Notes: generated by a model not told the origin, from the sequence alone. Shown: positions 1 through 7,959, counted from the stretch's first letter. The stretch is 14,669 nt of DNA from an uncultured Lachnospiraceae bacterium (GCA_910585255.1 CAJUEI010000083.1:1-14669), one strand, 5' to 3'. Program-made: numbers and translations.

Positions 1-718
1 ATTCTTCTGGTATGGCACAACTGGTATATTCATGTTTTGCTTTTCCACACTCTGCTACAATGCTGTCAATAAATGCAATCACTTGCTGATTGACTGCATG
101 GGCAGTATAAATGGCCTCTATCATCTGTGCTTCTGGTACTTCATTGGCTCCTGCCTCTATCATAATGACTTTTTCTCTGGTGGAAGCAACCGTTAATTTT
201 AAATCGGAAATAGTGTTTTGTTCTGCATTTGGATTGAGCACAAATTTTCCGTCAATTAATCCAACCTGTGTAGTTGCACATGGACCGTCAAACGGAATAT
301 CGGAAATCGCTACTGCAATAGCAGAACCTAACATAGCCGTTAATTCCGGGCTGCACTCTGGATCAACCGACATAACCATATTGTTGATTGTTACATCATT
401 TCTATAATCTTTTGGAAATAATGGACGCATAGGACGGTCAATTACACGGGAGGTTAGAATTGCATTTTCGGATGCTTTTCCCTCTCTTCGATTAAAACCT
501 CCTGGAATTTTTCCTACTGCATATAATTTTTCTTCATATTCTACACTAAGCGGGAAAAAATCAATTCCCTCTCTTGGTTTTTCGGATGCAGTTGCTGTAG
601 ATAATACTGTGGTATCTCCATAGTGCATAAATGCAGCACCATTCGCCTGAGCTGCTACACGTCCTATGTCTACCCGCAGCGTCCTTCCAGCTAATTCCAT
701 CTCAAAACTTTTATACAT
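1..718 (-). CDS. pnp: Polyribonucleotide nucleotidyltransferase (PNPase), 3' end cut off by window edge
   Basis: PNPase is a phosphorolytic 3'-to-5' exoribonuclease of mRNA decay. The first 239 codons are present. The protein starts MYKSFEMELAGRTLRVDIGR and contains the first RNase PH-like domain, with the family stretches GDTTVL, GIDFFPL, KIPGGFNRREGK and SRVIDRPMRPLFP. The start at 718 is set by GGAGG at 724-728, five bases upstream. The second RNase PH domain and the KH and S1 domains lie outside the window. It follows rpsO in the same direction, the usual bacterial order, after an unusually long 315-base spacer. No clear promoter is visible in the spacer, so read-through from rpsO is likely. 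Confidence 0.97.
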   Translation of the reverse strand, partial: MYKSFEMELAGRTLRVDIGRVAAQANGAAFMHYGDTTVLSTATASEKPREGIDFFPLSVEYEEKLYAVGKIPGGFNRREGKASENAILTSRVIDRPMRPLFPKDYRNDVTINNMVMSVDPECSPELTAMLGSAIAVAISDIPFDGPCATTQVGLIDGKFVLNPNAEQNTISDLKLTVASTREKVIMIEAGANEVPEAQMIEAIYTAHAVNQQVIAFIDSIVAECGKAKHEYTSCAIPEE

Positions 719-732
719 CGTTTCCTCCATTC

Positions 733-747
733 TCCGCTGTCTGCGGA
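733..747 (-). promoter_or_regulatory. Small hairpin immediately upstream of the pnp ribosome binding site
   Basis: TCCGC (733-737) and GCGGA (743-747) form a 5-bp GC-rich stem with a 5-base loop, a few bases upstream of the pnp Shine-Dalgarno. It could influence ribosome access. The stem is short and may be incidental. Confidence 0.3.
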
Positions 748-801
748 ATCTTATTTTCTTAATTTTCTAATCTGTCTGTCCCGCCGGAGAGTTCCGAAAC
801 T

Positions 802-893
802 ACTGAAAAATACAGAAAATAGGACTATTTCGTTATTTCTTATTAGATGTTTATTTGTTTATTTCTTTATTTCTTTTTTCTGTCCTTTTCAGT
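802..893 (-). promoter_or_regulatory. Long imperfect stem in the pnp leader, candidate autoregulatory structure
   Basis: The arms at 876-893 and 802-819 are complementary over 18 positions. In the leftward RNA there are 16 Watson-Crick pairs, one G-U pair and one mismatch. They enclose a 56-base A/U-rich loop. In E. coli, pnp is autoregulated through a leader stem cut by RNase III and then degraded by PNPase, so a long stem here is suggestive. Nothing in the sequence proves that role. The rest of the 719-1033 spacer is purine-rich on the coding strand and I see no gene in it. Confidence 0.45.
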
Positions 894-971
894 GGTCTCG
901 GCTAACTTTTTTCCTTTGGGAGTCTTTTGTTTTTTCCTAATTTTCTTTTCCAATTTTCTTTCACAAATATA

Positions 972-989
972 GGGCGGATTACTCCGCCC
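972..989 (-). terminator. GC-rich hairpin 45 bases after rpsO, weak terminator or processing site
   Basis: GGGCGGA (972-978) and TCCGCCC (983-989) form a perfect 7-bp stem with a 4-base loop downstream of the rpsO stop. In the transcript it is followed by UAUAUUUGUG rather than a clean U-run. It may therefore give partial termination, or protect the rpsO 3' end, instead of ending transcription before pnp. Confidence 0.5.
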
Positions 990-1033
990 CATAAAACGAC
1001 AGACACCCAGAATCCTGCATGCCGCCGCTTTTC

Positions 1034-1300
1034 TTACTTTCTGATTCCTAACTTTTCAATTAATGCACGATAACCATCCAGATTTGTCTTTTTTAAATAG
1101 TCCAATAATCCACGTCTCTGTCCAACCATCTGTAATAATCCGCGTCTGGAATGATGATCCTTTGGATTGTTCTTTAAATGTTCGGTTAATTCATTGATTC
1201 GAAATGTTAAAATGGCAATCTGTACCTCTGGAGAACCTGTATCATTTGGTGTTCTTCCATAAGTTGCAATTAATTCGGCTTTCTTTTCCTTTGAAATCAT
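1034..1300 (-). CDS. rpsO: 30S ribosomal protein S15
   Basis: S15 binds 16S rRNA early in assembly of the small-subunit platform. The 88-residue product has the usual family length. It carries the conserved stretches SPEVQIAILTFRINELTEHLK and DHHSRRGLLQMVGQRRGLLDYL, and ends in RALIEKLGIRK. The start at 1300 follows AGGAGG at 1312-1317 with an 11-base gap, slightly long. A strong sigma-A promoter lies upstream and pnp lies downstream in the same direction. The roughly 90-base leader could hold S15 feedback control, as in other bacteria, but I cannot assign a specific structure. Confidence 0.98.
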   Translation of the reverse strand: MISKEKKAELIATYGRTPNDTGSPEVQIAILTFRINELTEHLKNNPKDHHSRRGLLQMVGQRRGLLDYLKKTNLDGYRALIEKLGIRK

Positions 1301-1398
1301 AATTCAGTATTCCTCCTAAAATTTTCTTATCCCCTCTACTAAGCACAGGTTGGAGCAGCCATATCCTGAGTAAAGGTTAAAATATCACAACAGTTAAA

Positions 1399-1427
1399 AG
1401 TATAACATAGGAAAAAGGCTTTGTCAA
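1399..1427 (-). promoter_or_regulatory. Consensus sigma-A promoter of rpsO
   Basis: On the minus strand a perfect -35 TTGACA (1422-1427) is separated by exactly 17 bases from a -10 TATACT (1399-1404). Transcription should begin near 1392, leaving a leader of about 90 bases before rpsO. The -35 box starts five bases after the stop codon of the upstream glycosyltransferase/radical-SAM gene, so this promoter makes rpsO-pnp independent of the flagellin operon. Confidence 0.9.
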
Positions 1428-1432
1428 TTTTT

Positions 1433-3607
1433 TTATTTGGAATACTCTGCTTTTCTCTCTATAATCCAGTCCTCTAGTTTCGGAAAGTTTGGATTGGCTT
1501 GCTGCCAGGCAACAGAAACAGGCGGTGAACAATATCTGCAGCGGTTCATTGGAGTTAGTAAGGCTTGTTTTATCTGACAGAGTGTCAGATTCGGCTGATA
1601 TAAATCAACCGCACCGTCACATGGAATTGCTTTTTGAAAGGTTTGATTAAAATAAGGGGTTACAAACGGCAGAAAGCACGCCGCTATTTTTCCCTCATAT
1701 AAATTATGATAGTGAGCCTGTAGGCATCGGAAAAATTGTTCTGTTTTATCATTATCTCCCGAAACATTCTGCTTCATTGTAAAATTTTCCATTAAAGGCG
1801 AAACCCAATAAGATACCCCCTTTTTATTTAAAAATTCTTTGATTTCTTCTATTTTATCCTTCATTGGTGGATACCAAGAAATAGAAAAATAACCGTTTAC
1901 TATCTTCATCAAATAAAATAGTTCATCTTCCATTTGCTTTAATAAAAGAGCATTGGTTACAACGGCTATTTTAGAATCTGGATAAACTTCTTTTGTTAAA
2001 AGAAGAAATTTTTTTAATTCTTTATTTAATAAAGGTTCCCCGCCCATAATTCTGATTATTCCAATATCTTTGATAAATGATTTTAACTGAAAGAAATCTT
2101 TCTTAAACTGTTCATAATTGGTAATTTTCTTTTTTTCTACTAATGGAGCATAATGCTCACATGCTTTACAATTTAAGTTACAATGATCTACAACATGATA
2201 TTCCAGATAAGGTAAATAGGGACAATCTAAATAAGGTACCAGTAAATGTGATAATTCTTCTTTAGCATATTGATTTTGTTTTAATAAATTTCTTCCTATA
2301 CAGTAGATATCATTAATATCCACCCCTGCCTGAATCAAATCGGTAATTAAAAAGGATTGTCCTATATAAGCAGCAGTTGGAATTACGATTGCTGCTACTT
2401 TTTGTTCCTTATATAGAGTGACAAACTTTTTTAACTCTATAACTGGTACTCCTTTTTGCATCGATACAAAAGGTTTTTCTACAACAAAATGTGTAACTTC
2501 AAATTTATAATTATTGGGATCTAAATCCTGAAGATACATATTATATAAATTTTCAATTAAATTTTTCGCCGTTATACTATAATTTTCTGTTCCATATACT
2601 GCAATCTGAATCCTATCTTCCAATTTTTGTATGACATTTATTTCTTCTGAATTTCTAAATGGATTATGTTCTAATAAAATAGAAAGTAAATCGCTTACTG
2701 CTTTTTCAAATTTTGATTTCTCTGCCCGAATAAAAGAACGATAATATTCAAAATCTGAAATATAGGTATCATATTCATTTACTAACTGTTCTATACAGGA
2801 ACAAATTGCTGGTACATCTGCTATTGTACGTTTAAACTTATATTGATCCATAATCGGAATATCTTCATAGTAATCTGCACTTCCATTCCTGCCTGTTACA
2901 ATGCAGCAACCGCTGATTGCTGCTTCCCTTGGCATCCGATCTTTGCCCGGATGATTTCCAAAATCAATATATACCCGACTTTCCAGCATAAGATGGGAAA
3001 CCTCATCTGGTGACATTTGGGCAATTGGAATCCAATGCAGATTTGGCGAAAATGCTATCAATTTATTTGTAAAATCAAGACCTTTTTTCGGATTATAAAG
3101 AACATTTAACTTACGTTTCGAAGAATCCAACAATACTTCTTCTGTAAAAAAATCTTCTCCCAAATAATCGGATACCTCAAAAATCTGTTCTTCAGAAACG
3201 CCTGCTTTTTTTAAAAAATCTTTTGCATACATGGATTGTGTCATATGCAATATTGATTTATTTTTTTTAAAGCTATACCATTTTTCAACAGGATTTGCTA
3301 AAAAATAATTGTCTACACTTTCCCACCATATAATAACAGAACATCTTCTAAATTGAGTTTCTGCCATAACAGCCATCACTTCCGGCAAAACAATAATAGC
3401 ATCCTTTTCATTATAAGTATTTACCAAAAAAGGATTTTTATATTTTTCATATTGTTCTGGAACGGGATGCCCCATTTCAGGAGTATTATCTATATACAAT
3501 AATTTTGCTATTCCAAAATGCTGTTTATTCAGTTCAAAAACAAGCTGTTGAAGCAGTTCTACCCCCCCGGTAGTAACTCTTGGCGGGGAACAAACATAAA
3601 TATTCAT
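1433..3607 (-). CDS. Glycosyltransferase / Rossmann / radical-SAM fusion protein, probable flagellin modification
   Basis: The 724-residue protein has three modules. Residues 1-315 resemble a GT4-like glycosyltransferase: an N-terminal GGVELL motif and, near 211-240, a block with DFGNHPGKDRMPREAA. Residues 331-445 look like a Rossmann-type domain of the kind found with sugar-modifying enzymes (IAVYGTEN at the start, then GVPVIEL, IVIPTAA and IYCIGRN). Residues 465-724 are a radical SAM domain: C476-x3-C480-x2-C483, GGEPLL at 522-527, and late cysteines including C690-R-Y-C693 that could bind a second cluster. The start at 3607 has GGAG 6 bases upstream and avoids overlapping the preceding gene, whereas an in-frame ATG at 3673 would overlap it. 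It is last in the flagellin operon, so modification of flagellin or its glycan is likely. The substrate cannot be read from the sequence. Confidence 0.8.
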   Translation of the reverse strand: MNIYVCSPPRVTTGGVELLQQLVFELNKQHFGIAKLLYIDNTPEMGHPVPEQYEKYKNPFLVNTYNEKDAIIVLPEVMAVMAETQFRRCSVIIWWESVDNYFLANPVEKWYSFKKNKSILHMTQSMYAKDFLKKAGVSEEQIFEVSDYLGEDFFTEEVLLDSSKRKLNVLYNPKKGLDFTNKLIAFSPNLHWIPIAQMSPDEVSHLMLESRVYIDFGNHPGKDRMPREAAISGCCIVTGRNGSADYYEDIPIMDQYKFKRTIADVPAICSCIEQLVNEYDTYISDFEYYRSFIRAEKSKFEKAVSDLLSILLEHNPFRNSEEINVIQKLEDRIQIAVYGTENYSITAKNLIENLYNMYLQDLDPNNYKFEVTHFVVEKPFVSMQKGVPVIELKKFVTLYKEQKVAAIVIPTAAYIGQSFLITDLIQAGVDINDIYCIGRNLLKQNQYAKEELSHLLVPYLDCPYLPYLEYHVVDHCNLNCKACEHYAPLVEKKKITNYEQFKKDFFQLKSFIKDIGIIRIMGGEPLLNKELKKFLLLTKEVYPDSKIAVVTNALLLKQMEDELFYLMKIVNGYFSISWYPPMKDKIEEIKEFLNKKGVSYWVSPLMENFTMKQNVSGDNDKTEQFFRCLQAHYHNLYEGKIAACFLPFVTPYFNQTFQKAIPCDGAVDLYQPNLTLCQIKQALLTPMNRCRYCSPPVSVAWQQANPNFPKLEDWIIERKAEYSK

Positions 3608-3630
3608 CTTTTTCTCCTTTACTTTTCCTA

Positions 3631-4785
3631 TTACTTTTTCCATACCTCTAATATTGCAGCAATTCGATGCCAATAAGTATGTCCCTCTATCAGTTTCTGA
3701 TATGCCGCCTCCTTTACACGTTCTCTTTCTTCTATATGATTTCCATATCGTACAATCGCACGTGAAAACTCTGCAGGATTTGTAAAATATACTAATGTTT
3801 CATCTCTCTTAAAAAAATAAGCATAATCCCTCTGAAATCCAACAATAGGAAAACCTCCTGCTGCTATTACTTCCAACGTATCCCTTGGAATACCATTATG
3901 TAAAGTATGAGGTGCTAATACCAAAGTAAATTCTTTTCCGGCATAAATTTTCTTCCTCGCTATTTCATCTTCCACCAAAGCCTTTTTTTTAGAATTACAA
4001 TCTGGAAACTCTCCGTTAGAATAAATTGTCATAATGGAAGCAAAATTTTGTAAAAATATTTGCTGCTGTATTCTAGTACATACAGGTGCAAAATATCGAT
4101 CTGCCACAAAAAGTTTCTGCATTTCTAAAAGAAGATTCTCTGGAAGGATATTTCCCTTTAAAAACTCCTGTTGTACCCGAAGCAATAATCCATTTTCTAG
4201 AATATATGCCCCATATAATACCCTTTGTGCATGAATAAAAGCATCTAGATAGCCTTTACTGTAAATGGACATTTCCTTTGTATTTAAAACATCCTCTGGG
4301 CATTTTGCAAGAAAACATACTTCTCTTTCCATAGGCACAATTTCTCGTACACTATCTACTTCTACAGCATCAGGCAGAAAAAAGGCATTTGTAATTCCTA
4401 ATTGCCATAGTTTTTCTACCAAATAACTATCACATACAAAAAAATAATTATATCCATTCCGCACAGAAGCTGTATATAAATCAAAATTAGGAAGCTGTAA
4501 GATCCAACTGCAATAAGGAATGGCTTCTCTTTGGCAAAAATCCGATATAAACGATAAAAAATTAACAGAAAACACCATATCACCCGCTGCTGCTCGAATC
4601 TGCTCTTTCAAGGAAAGCAAAAGAGATTCCACTTTTTCTTTCTGTTGTATTTCCTTTTTTTCTTCCCAATTCTGTATCAATTCATGTGAAAGCAGAATTG
4701 TATTTACCAAAATTCCCATCTCTTTCCATGCTTTTAGAATAGCTTTATCATAAGGATAGCCCCATATAAGATATGTTAGCTTCAT
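3631..4785 (-). CDS. CgeB-family (DUF3880-type) glycosyltransferase
   Basis: The 384-residue protein resembles the CgeB / DUF3880 glycosyltransferases. VFSVNFLSFISDFC followed by IPYCSW (residues 71-94) matches the family's beta-strand signature. The C-terminal lobe carries LHNGIPRDTLEVIAAGGFPIVG near 295-316, the likely nucleotide-sugar site. Later residues form the usual helical tail. The start at 4785 is chosen for GAGG 7 bases upstream; the in-frame ATG at 4848 would run into the coding tail of the preceding gene. It lies 23 bases after the original end of the upstream paralogue and 23 bases before the radical-SAM gene, so the three are a tight operon. It probably transfers a sugar to flagellin; donor and acceptor are unknown. 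Confidence 0.8.
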   Translation of the reverse strand: MKLTYLIWGYPYDKAILKAWKEMGILVNTILLSHELIQNWEEKKEIQQKEKVESLLLSLKEQIRAAAGDMVFSVNFLSFISDFCQREAIPYCSWILQLPNFDLYTASVRNGYNYFFVCDSYLVEKLWQLGITNAFFLPDAVEVDSVREIVPMEREVCFLAKCPEDVLNTKEMSIYSKGYLDAFIHAQRVLYGAYILENGLLLRVQQEFLKGNILPENLLLEMQKLFVADRYFAPVCTRIQQQIFLQNFASIMTIYSNGEFPDCNSKKKALVEDEIARKKIYAGKEFTLVLAPHTLHNGIPRDTLEVIAAGGFPIVGFQRDYAYFFKRDETLVYFTNPAEFSRAIVRYGNHIEERERVKEAAYQKLIEGHTYWHRIAAILEVWKK

Positions 4786-4808
4786 AATAATTCCTCGCTT
4801 ATCTGTCT

Positions 4809-6014
4809 TTATTTTGATAACTTGTTTTTCAAACCTGAGAGTTCCCATATTCGATTTAATTGATGTTCATAACTAAACTTATCTTTGACAATTTTATAAC
4901 CGTTTTGTCTAATTTTTTCTGCTTCCTTTTCATGACTTAGATAATATTTGCACTTATCTAATGCCTCTTCCATAGAACTATATATCAAAAGATCTTATCC
5001 GTCTTTAAAATATTCATTTAAATCTTCTTGATAATTTGTCATTGCTAATGCATGACAGCCCATAATATCAATCACTCGCTGAGGGATACCCCGGCGAATA
5101 TTTCGCAATGTAATATTTAAATTTATTTTACTACACTTAAATACAAGCGGCATATCATATCTATAATCTACAGGTTCACATATCTTTACATTTGGAAGTT
5201 TCGGACTATTTATGGTAAACAACTTTACATGATAATATTTTGCCAATAGTGTAAGTAAAAGTATTCTCTCTTTATTGGTTACTGCCTTTAAAAGAAAAGC
5301 AATCAATCCCCAACTTTTTACTTCTTCTACATCATGAAAAAAATTATGATTCAAATTTTTCAATAAAGCTTCTGTTACTTTTTGATTGCATAGACGTTTA
5401 ATAAGATTTTCATTAATTAATTCTTGAATAAAATTCGTACCATAAACATTTAACTGTATATTAATCAGTGCTGCAATATAGCCTGCACCATATTCATCAA
5501 ATAGGGGAAACATTTTATCCATATCTGATTGATAAAGCTGCCCAACAAAAGAAATATCTGCATGATATTTCATCCTTCCCATGGGAGTAGGTTTCATTCG
5601 ACTTAAACGTCTAGCATCAGCTGCCAAAGGTAAATAATAAAAAATATTTTTTACTCCATGTTCCTGAAATTCCTCATATTCCGAAGAATCAAATAAAAAA
5701 ATACGATTGGTGTCAAAAAAATGAGTTTCATTTGCTATGCCTAAGGCTGGACTATCATATGTCCAACAAATATAAAGTATATTTCTTGCATGTGCTGCCT
5801 CTGCCAACTCCAAAAAAAAATTAATAGAAAAAATTGCATCATATTTTTTATTATCTAAGGCTTTTTCCAAATCCTCCCGAAACTGCTTACTTTGTGAATT
5901 TACTCTAGGATTTGACTTTGAATTAAATAAATCATATTCAATCCCCTGTTTCTGCATTGCTCTATACAAATCATACTTTGTAATAAAATTCCAATCATAA
6001 ATAAATAGCTTCAT
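4809..6014 (-). pseudogene. CgeB-family glycosyltransferase interrupted by an in-frame TAA at codon 340
   Basis: Translation from 6014 (AGGAG at 6021-6025) gives 339 residues ending NEYFKDG, then TAA at 4995-4997. The frame stays open for 61 more codons to 4811 (DLLIYSSMEEALDKC, then YYLSHEKEAEKIRQNGYKIV). This is exactly the C-terminal helical tail expected in this family. A G-to-T change of GAA (Glu) to TAA explains the break. The intact protein would be 401 residues, ending 23 bases before the next gene. The catalytic lobes are present: AIFSINFF and YICWTYDSPAL at 60-91, and RGIPQRVIDIMGCHALAMTN at 308-327. The truncated product lacks only the last ~60 residues and might keep some activity. 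It is the first gene after flagellin. The stop could also be a sequencing error. Confidence 0.85.
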
Positions 6015-6047
6015 ACTATACTCCTACAAAATAAAGAATAAATAACA

Positions 6048-6076
6048 ATAGGCGGTGTAAAAACCGCACCGCCTAT
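6048..6076 (-). terminator. Hairpin terminator/attenuator after flagellin
   Basis: A perfect 10-bp stem (ATAGGCGGTG at 6048-6057 with CACCGCCTAT at 6067-6076) and a 9-base loop begins 47 bases after the flagellin stop. On the leftward RNA it is followed by a broken U-rich tract (UUGUUAUUUAUUCUUUAUUUUG). It probably ends most flagellin transcripts and lets a minority continue into the glycosyltransferases, matching a much greater need for flagellin than for the modifying enzymes. Confidence 0.75.
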
Positions 6077-6123
6077 AGATATTCATACCATTTAATCTAA
6101 TCTGTTTTTTACAACAATTACTA

Positions 6124-7707
6124 TTAACCAAGAAGAGAAAGAACTCCTTGATTGCTCTGATTTGCTTGAGCTAACATAGATTGACCAGCTTGAGCCAAAA
6201 TATTATTATTCGCATATCTTACCATTTCAGTAGCCATATCCGTATCACGAATTTGACTTTCAGCACTTGTCGTATTCTCCACTACATTATCTAAGTTATT
6301 AATTGTATGCTCTAAACGGTTTTGAACAGCACCAAGGGCAGCTCTTTGATCAGAAACCTTATTCAATGCCGCTTTAATTGTTTCAATTGCATTTAATGCA
6401 TTTGTATCATCTTCTCCATTTACCTTTAAACCAGTGACACCAATTGCCTTAGCACTCATAGACTTTATATCAAGAGAAATCTGATTATTGGTTGTAGCAT
6501 CTGCACCTACATGAAGATTCAAAGTTAAAGCACCTACATCAAATTTATCTGTATAACTTAACAATCTATCCACGTCAGCCTGTGTTGCCAACTGACGGTC
6601 AGTTGCACCCTCTCCTGTCTTTAAATACAGTTCTGCATTAGGATCTAACTTACCGTTGTTGTTAATATATTTATCTAAACCATTCGCAGCAATCTCATTA
6701 CCATCCTTATCAATAAATTGAACTACGCCCTTACTTGTATAGTCAGAATAAGCGACAGAATCTACAGCAAGTTTTACAGGAGCAAGCGTAGAATAATACT
6801 TCGATATATCTGCAGCAGTCGCACCAATATCTGTCCCTATCTCTTTCCTATTTCCATCTGAATCATATACTTCTGTCTTCAGCTTATAATGTGCACCAGT
6901 ATCAGTTATAGTATTACTAGCAATTGCAACTGCTTGGCTCTTTATATCACCTGTTCCAGCACTAGAAGAATAATAAGTTATTGTTGAATCATATGCTTCC
7001 CCAGAAGCAACTTGATAATATTCATCTCCCACTTTCTTCAAATACTTACCTGTACTATCCGTGAAAACTGCTTCCGAATTATTTAAGAAATTACCAGAAT
7101 CACTAGATGCAATCGCTACTCCATAGGTTGCACCTGTACTGTCACTATAATATACTTTTGTTGAATCAACTGCTGTTTTCAACGTCCCTTTCGATAAAGT
7201 CTTAACGGTATTATCTTCTACATAGTAAAGGTCTTGGCTAATCACATCTACTTCTTTATATTGGAAATTTGTGTCTTTTGCAGCATTTACATCCCCTTTT
7301 AACAAATAAGTTTCATTAAACTTCGTTGTCTCCGATACACGATCGATTTCTGTTACCAACTGATCGATCTCAGCCTGAATCGCATCTCTATCAGAAGAAG
7401 AATTCGTTCCATTTGCTGCCTTTACTGCCAATTCATTCATTCTCTGAAGCATATCCTGTACTTCTGTCAATGCACCTTCTGCTGTCTGTACGGCACTGAT
7501 TCCGTCCTGTGCATTAGAAGAAGCCTGTGTCAGTCCTCGGATCTGCTTTCTCATTTTTTCGGAAATTGCCAAACCTGCTGCATCGTCTGCTGCACGATTG
7601 ATCTTATAACCAGATGATAATTTTTCTGTGGATTTTGCCTGAGCCTTGGTTGTGATACCTAGCATACGATTAGAATTCATTGCTGTAAGATTGTGTTGTA
7701 CTACCAT
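6124..7707 (-). CDS. fliC: Flagellin (flagellar filament protein)
   Basis: The 527-residue protein forms the flagellar filament and is exported through the flagellar type III system without a cleaved signal. Residues 1-139 are the conserved D0/D1 part (MVVQHNLTAMNSNR, ADDAAGLAISEKMR, LQRMNELAVKAANGT). Residues 431-527 are the matching C-terminal D1/D0 part, ending QSNQGVLSLLG. Between them, 140-430 is a variable, Ser/Thr/Tyr-rich outer domain, a plausible glycan target. It contains a partial internal repeat: about 180-201 and 240-264 share DST, YYS and VAIAS. R89, L93 and E113 align with Salmonella R90, L94 and E114 of the TLR5 contact. The start at 7707 has GGAGG 8 bases upstream. csrA lies upstream and three glycan-modification genes downstream. 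No sigma-28 promoter is visible in its own leader. Confidence 0.97.
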   Translation of the reverse strand: MVVQHNLTAMNSNRMLGITTKAQAKSTEKLSSGYKINRAADDAAGLAISEKMRKQIRGLTQASSNAQDGISAVQTAEGALTEVQDMLQRMNELAVKAANGTNSSSDRDAIQAEIDQLVTEIDRVSETTKFNETYLLKGDVNAAKDTNFQYKEVDVISQDLYYVEDNTVKTLSKGTLKTAVDSTKVYYSDSTGATYGVAIASSDSGNFLNNSEAVFTDSTGKYLKKVGDEYYQVASGEAYDSTITYYSSSAGTGDIKSQAVAIASNTITDTGAHYKLKTEVYDSDGNRKEIGTDIGATAADISKYYSTLAPVKLAVDSVAYSDYTSKGVVQFIDKDGNEIAANGLDKYINNNGKLDPNAELYLKTGEGATDRQLATQADVDRLLSYTDKFDVGALTLNLHVGADATTNNQISLDIKSMSAKAIGVTGLKVNGEDDTNALNAIETIKAALNKVSDQRAALGAVQNRLEHTINNLDNVVENTTSAESQIRDTDMATEMVRYANNNILAQAGQSMLAQANQSNQGVLSLLG

Positions 7708-7714
7708 AAAATAT

Positions 7715-7724
7715 ACCTCCTTGT
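7715..7724 (-). promoter_or_regulatory. Flagellin ribosome binding site overlapping a CsrA-like motif
   Basis: The transcript reads UUACAAGGAGGU here, matching 10 of 12 positions of the CsrA consensus RUACARGGAUGU, and it includes the Shine-Dalgarno. CsrA bound here would block ribosomes, as on B. subtilis hag. The 10-mer ACAAGGAGGT is identical to the one at the csrA ribosome binding site (8233-8242). Much of the match is the Shine-Dalgarno itself, so the UACA extension carries the extra information. Confidence 0.6.
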
Positions 7725-7774
7725 AATACGGCTTGTTTCATCATTTTTCTTTTCCCTTGCCGTTTCTTTGTTAT

Positions 7775-7795
7775 GCGGTCAACTCCATTTGCCGC
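7775..7795 (-). promoter_or_regulatory. Hairpin presenting GGA in its loop, candidate upstream CsrA site
   Basis: In the leftward RNA, GCGG-CAA pairs with UUG-(bulged A)-CCGC to give a 7-bp stem. The hexaloop is AUGGAG, exposing GGA (7784-7786). A GGA in a hairpin loop is the classic high-affinity CsrA/RsmA target. It lies 66 bases upstream of the GGA in the Shine-Dalgarno, so one CsrA dimer could bridge the two sites. Binding is inferred. Confidence 0.6.
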
Positions 7796-7798
7796 TTT

Positions 7799-7816
7799 GG
7801 TAAGAAAAGTCTTACC
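7799..7816 (-). promoter_or_regulatory. Second stable hairpin in the flagellin leader
   Basis: GGTAAGA (7799-7805) and TCTTACC (7810-7816) form a perfect 7-bp stem with a 4-base loop, directly upstream of the GGA-loop hairpin. No U-run follows, so it is not a terminator. It may organise or stabilise the leader. The whole 7708-7971 leader holds at least seven GGA trinucleotides. Confidence 0.45.
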
Positions 7817-7935
7817 TCATTTCTTAAAAAATCTATCTCGGATTTCCACCAAATATCATTTCTTTTGATTTCTTTCCGAATTTAATAATCCGAATCGCAT
7901 CCCGCTTTTGGGCCCGATTGTTGCGGACTGCTTTC

Positions 7936-7959
7936 GGTTATTAACCATAATAAATAACC
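7936..7959 (-). promoter_or_regulatory. Hairpin in the csrA-fliC spacer just after the csrA stop
   Basis: GGTTATT (7936-7942) and AATAACC (7953-7959) form a perfect 7-bp stem with a 10-base loop, 13 bases after the csrA stop. The transcript continues GAAAGCAGUCCGC with no U-run, so termination is unlikely and csrA-fliC co-transcription remains possible. It may be an RNA-processing or stability element. Confidence 0.35.

Noticed and set aside
3608..3673. Upstream ATG (3673) as the start of the radical-SAM fusion gene
   Set aside because: It would overlap the preceding glycosyltransferase; ATG at 3607 has a well-placed Shine-Dalgarno and begins at the natural first beta-strand.
4786..4848. Upstream ATG (4848) as the start of the second glycosyltransferase
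   Set aside because: The extra codons are another frame of the first glycosyltransferase's coding tail; ATG at 4785 has a good ribosome binding site.
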